From Dorea sp. (GTDB lineage Bacteria; Bacillota_A; Clostridia; Lachnospirales; Lachnospiraceae), in NCBI GenBank assembly GCA_016295505.1, contig JAEDLC010000067.1, forward strand, positions 1 through 9,623: a stretch of DNA of 9,623 nt, written 5' to 3'. The notes under the pieces were generated by a model. That model did not search any database and was not told the origin of the DNA. It saw only the letters and a program-made list of their open reading frames with translations. This document shows, piece by piece, positions 6,769 to 9,623 of the stretch (position 1 is the first letter of the stretch; every line of letters starts with the position of its first letter). The position numbers and the translations under genes are program-made.

Positions 6769-9429
6769 CTATGACCTTTTTGCTTTTAATCCTTCCAGTC
6801 TTTCTTTCACCTGTTCCATCATCTGCTGGTATGTTTCCAGCTTCTGGCGTTCTTCCTGGACTTTCGCTGCAGGAGCCTTGCTGACAAACTTCTCATTGTT
6901 CAGCATTCCTGTTGCACGGGCAATTTCTTTTGAAAGTCTCGTTTCTTCTTTTGTTAATCTCTCAATCTCCTGATCAAAGTCAATCAGTTCTTCCAGCGGT
7001 ACATATACGGTCGCATCCGGAACTACAACGGATACTGCATCATCCGCAATTCCTGTCTTATCATTCTGGATCACCAGAGCATTCAGAGATGCCATTGTCT
7101 GTGCCGATGTATCGAGAAGTCCCAGACCTTCACAGATCTTAGCATCCTCACATACAACGTAAGCCGTTGCTTTTCTGGAATTCGGAACATTCATCTCTGC
7201 ACGGACATTACGGATACCTCTGATGATCTCTTTATAATGCTCAACAATATTTTCCGCATCCGGGGCATTCCATTTTTCATCATATGCAGGCCACTCTGAC
7301 ATCATCAGAGACTCCTCTTCCGGAACCAGTTTGCTGTAGATCTCCTCTGTTACAAACGGCATATACGGATGAAGAAGCTTTAAGGAATTCTTCAGTACCT
7401 CTCTGAGCGTCCACAGTGCATCATTAGCACCTTCTGCATCCTCCTCTGCATGATAGATACGATATTTTGCGATCTCGATATACCAGTCACAGAATTCATC
7501 CCACAGGAAATCATAGATCTTGGATAAAGCGATACCAAGTTCAAACTTATCCATATTCTCTGTTACATCTTTCACCAGCGTGTTGCATCTGGACAAGATC
7601 CATCCGTCTGCCGGATAACGATTGAAATCTGCCGGCTCTGTCAGTTCCTTATCTCCCAGATTCATCAGGATAAATCTGGATGCATTCCATACTTTATTCG
7701 CAAAGTTACGGCTGGCCTCTACTCTTTCATTATAGAAACGCATGTCATTACCAGGCGCATTTCCTGTTACCAGCGTCATACGCAGAGCATCTGCACCGTA
7801 CTGATCGATGATCTCCAGCGGATCAATACCATTTCCGAGAGATTTACTCATCTTGCGGCCCTGGGAATCTCTCACCAGACCGTGAATAAATACGGTATGG
7901 AACGGTGCTTTTCCGGTATGCTCATAACCGGAAAATACCATACGGATAACCCAGAAGAAGATGATGTCATATCCGGTTACCAGAACATCTGTCGGATAGA
8001 AATAATCCAGATCTTCGTTCTGATCCGGCCATCCAAGTGTGGAGAACGGCCACAGTGCAGAACTGAACCATGTATCCAGTGTATCCTCATCCTGTGTAAA
8101 GTGTGTGCATCCGCACTTCGGACATTTTTCCGGAACACCGCGTCCTACCACAACTTCTCCGCATTCGTCACAGTAATAAGCCGGGATTCTGTGTCCCCAC
8201 CAGATCTGTCTGGAAATACACCAGTCACGGATATTTTCCAGCCAGTGCAGGTAGATCTTATTAAAACGCTCCGGAACAAATCTGAGTTCCCCGTTCTTAA
8301 TTGCTTCAATCGCCGGTTTCGCAAGTTCATCCATCTTAACGAACCACTGCTGCTTTACCATCGGCTCTACCGTCGTGTGGCAGCGGTCATGTGTACCTAC
8401 ATTATGAGAATGTGGCACAACCTTTACCAGATATCCCTGCTCTTCCAGATCCTTCACCATGGCCTTTCTTGCCTCGTAACGATCCATTCCGGCATATTTG
8501 CCTCCGTACTGCTCATTGATCGTTGCATCATCATTCATGATGTTGATCTCCGGCAGGTTATGACGTTTTCCAACTTCAAAGTCGTTCGGGTCATGTGCCG
8601 GTGTAATCTTAACCGCACCTGTTCCAAACTCTTTATCTACATAATAGTCTGCAACGATCGGGATCTCTCTGTCCGTCAATGGAAGCAGACAGGTCTTTCC
8701 AACGATGTCTTTATATCTCTCATCATCCGGATGTACAGCAATAGCCGTATCACCAAGCATGGTCTCCGGACGTGTTGTTGCGATCTCCAGGAAATCATCG
8801 GTTCCTACGATTGGATACTTGATGTGCCAGAAGAATCCATCCTGCTCTTCATGCTCAACCTCTGCATCAGACAGAGAGGTCTTACATACCGGACACCAGT
8901 TGATGATTCTTGATCCCTTATAGATATATCCTTTTTCATAAAGCTTGATAAATACTTCTTCAACCGCTTTGGAACAACCTTCATCCATTGTGAAGCGTTC
9001 TCTGTCCCAGTCACAGGATACGCCCAGCTTTTTCAGCTGTCCTTCGATCGTTCCTGCATACTCTTCCTTCCACTGCCAGGTTCTCTCCAGGAATTTTTCT
9101 CTTCCAAGCTCTTTTTTATCAATACCTTCTTCTTTCAGCTGATTGGTAACCTTAACCTCTGTGGAGATTGCCGCATGGTCTGTTCCCGGAATCCACAGTG
9201 CATTGTATCCCTGCATTCTCTTGTAGCGGATCAGGATATCCTGCAGTGTATTATCCAGTGCATGCCCCATATGCAGCTTACCGGTAATGTTCGGTGGCGG
9301 CATCACAGTTGTAAACGGTTTTCTGCTTCTGTCAACCTCTGCGTGAAAATACTTGTTTTCACACCATTTTTCATATAACTTTGCTTCAATCTCTTTTGGA
9401 TTGTAGGTCTTTTCCAGGTTCTGACTCAT
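6769..9429 (-). CDS. valS: Valine--tRNA ligase (ValRS)
   Basis: A class I aminoacyl-tRNA synthetase of 886 aa that charges tRNA-Val and edits mischarged threonine. The HIGH motif appears as HMGH at 53-56 after PPPNITGK, and the KMSKS motif is exact at 526-530. The editing domain includes ATTRPETMLGDTA (217-229). Two Cys pairs, Cys179/Cys182 and Cys420/Cys423 with Cys436/Cys439, look like zinc-binding knuckles. The anticodon-binding domain follows, and the C-terminus (about 820-886) is charged and helical, as expected for the ValRS coiled-coil arm. Its length is normal for the family. ATG 9429 is chosen because AGGAGG (9440-9435) lies 5 bases upstream; the upstream in-frame GTG at 9456 would include that site. 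Expression is probably controlled by the T-box leader directly upstream. It is the first gene of the cluster. Confidence 0.98.
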   Translation of the reverse strand: MSQNLEKTYNPKEIEAKLYEKWCENKYFHAEVDRSRKPFTTVMPPPNITGKLHMGHALDNTLQDILIRYKRMQGYNALWIPGTDHAAISTEVKVTNQLKEEGIDKKELGREKFLERTWQWKEEYAGTIEGQLKKLGVSCDWDRERFTMDEGCSKAVEEVFIKLYEKGYIYKGSRIINWCPVCKTSLSDAEVEHEEQDGFFWHIKYPIVGTDDFLEIATTRPETMLGDTAIAVHPDDERYKDIVGKTCLLPLTDREIPIVADYYVDKEFGTGAVKITPAHDPNDFEVGKRHNLPEINIMNDDATINEQYGGKYAGMDRYEARKAMVKDLEEQGYLVKVVPHSHNVGTHDRCHTTVEPMVKQQWFVKMDELAKPAIEAIKNGELRFVPERFNKIYLHWLENIRDWCISRQIWWGHRIPAYYCDECGEVVVGRGVPEKCPKCGCTHFTQDEDTLDTWFSSALWPFSTLGWPDQNEDLDYFYPTDVLVTGYDIIFFWVIRMVFSGYEHTGKAPFHTVFIHGLVRDSQGRKMSKSLGNGIDPLEIIDQYGADALRMTLVTGNAPGNDMRFYNERVEASRNFANKVWNASRFILMNLGDKELTEPADFNRYPADGWILSRCNTLVKDVTENMDKFELGIALSKIYDFLWDEFCDWYIEIAKYRIYHAEEDAEGANDALWTLREVLKNSLKLLHPYMPFVTEEIYSKLVPEEESLMMSEWPAYDEKWNAPDAENIVEHYKEIIRGIRNVRAEMNVPNSRKATAYVVCEDAKICEGLGLLDTSAQTMASLNALVIQNDKTGIADDAVSVVVPDATVYVPLEELIDFDQEIERLTKEETRLSKEIARATGMLNNEKFVSKAPAAKVQEERQKLETYQQMMEQVKERLEGLKAKRS

Positions 9430-9434
9430 AGTTT

Positions 9435-9440
9435 CCTCCT
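9435..9440 (-). promoter_or_regulatory. Ribosome binding site of valS
   Basis: AGGAGG on the minus strand lies 5 bases before ATG 9429. It fixes the valS start and excludes the longer GTG frame at 9456, whose codons would contain this site. Confidence 0.8.
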
Positions 9441-9471
9441 CATACTTCAGATACACTTTATACTATAGCTT

Positions 9472-9493
9472 TTCACATTTTCTTCACATTTTG
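9472..9493. repeat. Short tandem repeat between the T-box terminator and valS
   Basis: Two adjacent 11-base units share the 10-mer TTCACATTTT (9472-9481 and 9483-9492) on the plus strand. The second overlaps a near-palindrome CATTTTGAAAATG (9487-9499). It lies in the untranslated region after the T-box terminator. It may be a chance feature of AT-rich sequence; no binding factor is recognised. Confidence 0.35.
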
Positions 9494-9499
9494 AAAATG

Positions 9500-9527
9500 A
9501 AAAAGCCCTCTACATTACGTAAAGGGC
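9500..9527 (-). terminator. T-box terminator hairpin of the valS leader
   Basis: On the minus strand a 9-bp stem (9527-9519 with 9513-9505, one G-U pair) encloses a 5-base loop and is followed by five T residues (9504-9500). Its 5' arm (CGCCCTTTAC) shares bases with the antiterminator, so the two structures are mutually exclusive. This is the usual off-state of a T-box switch when charged tRNA is abundant. Confidence 0.9.
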
Positions 9528-9623
9528 GATTGTAGTCGCGGTACCACCTTTATTATATAGAAGAAACATCTTTCTATACATCTCATCTTATTCTATAACG
9601 GGAACGACTCCGGGGTGACCTAG
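9505..9623 (-). promoter_or_regulatory. T-box riboswitch (valine), 3' part; 5' part lies beyond the window
   Basis: The minus strand contains the conserved T-box sequence AAGGTGGTACCGCGA (9550-9536). The antiterminator can be drawn explicitly: AAAGG (9551-9547) pairs with CCTTT (9525-9521), the bulge TGGTACC lies at 9546-9540, and GCG (9539-9537) pairs with CGC (9528-9526). The UGGU of the bulge would pair with an ACCA tRNA 3' end; discriminator A73 is what tRNA-Val carries. Upstream, 9552-9623 contains a possible hairpin with TATAGAA and TTCTATA arms (about 9556-9578), likely part of the linker or stem III. Stem I and the specifier codon are not in the window, so valine specificity is inferred from the downstream valS gene. 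This accounts for most of the 194 bp without coding sequence at this end. Confidence 0.93.

Noticed and set aside
7882..8913. Open plus-strand frame of 343 codons inside valS
   Set aside because: It is antisense to highly conserved ValRS coding sequence, has no family motif and no RBS, and its composition is that of a shadow frame.

Overview
The window comes from a spore-forming, low-to-moderate GC Firmicute, most likely a Clostridia member of the Lachnospiraceae (Blautia/Dorea/Coprococcus-like). The evidence is a complete spoIIAA-spoIIAB-sigF operon, a valine T-box leader, and the style of the TPR and LTA-synthase-family proteins. Genus cannot be fixed from sequence alone. Every gene is on the minus strand, so biological order runs from high to low coordinates. 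No mobile element, CRISPR array, tRNA or rRNA was seen.

Region 1 (9623 to 9430) is the 3' part of a T-box leader. It has a clear antiterminator, with the conserved T-box sequence and a UGGU bulge complementary to an ACCA tRNA end, and a competing intrinsic terminator. The specifier stem lies beyond the window edge. Region 2 (9429 to 1711) is a tightly packed cluster: valS, a lipoteichoic-acid-synthase-family membrane phosphotransferase, folC, a 44-aa acidic protein not recognised as a known family, and a membrane-anchored TPR protein. The first four genes abut or overlap and the cluster ends at a strong hairpin terminator (1663-1692). No internal terminator is evident, so the valine T-box may control all five genes.

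Region 3 (1631 to 171) is the forespore sigma factor module: anti-anti-sigma SpoIIAA, anti-sigma kinase SpoIIAB and sigma-F. Its genes are 1 bp apart and then overlapping. Only about 18 bp separate the upstream terminator from the spoIIAA ribosome binding site, so the promoter must overlap or precede that hairpin. Region 4 (166 to 1) holds a match to the sigma-G/sigma-F promoter consensus with exact 18-bp spacing, followed by the start of a small membrane protein cut by the window edge. This suggests a forespore-expressed gene or operon directly downstream of sigF.

The most interesting points are the forespore promoter and its cut-off gene, the small acidic ORF overlapping folC, the C-terminal extracellular domain on the LTA-synthase-family protein, the insertion of that gene between valS and folC under a valine T-box, and the terminator in the spoIIA leader.
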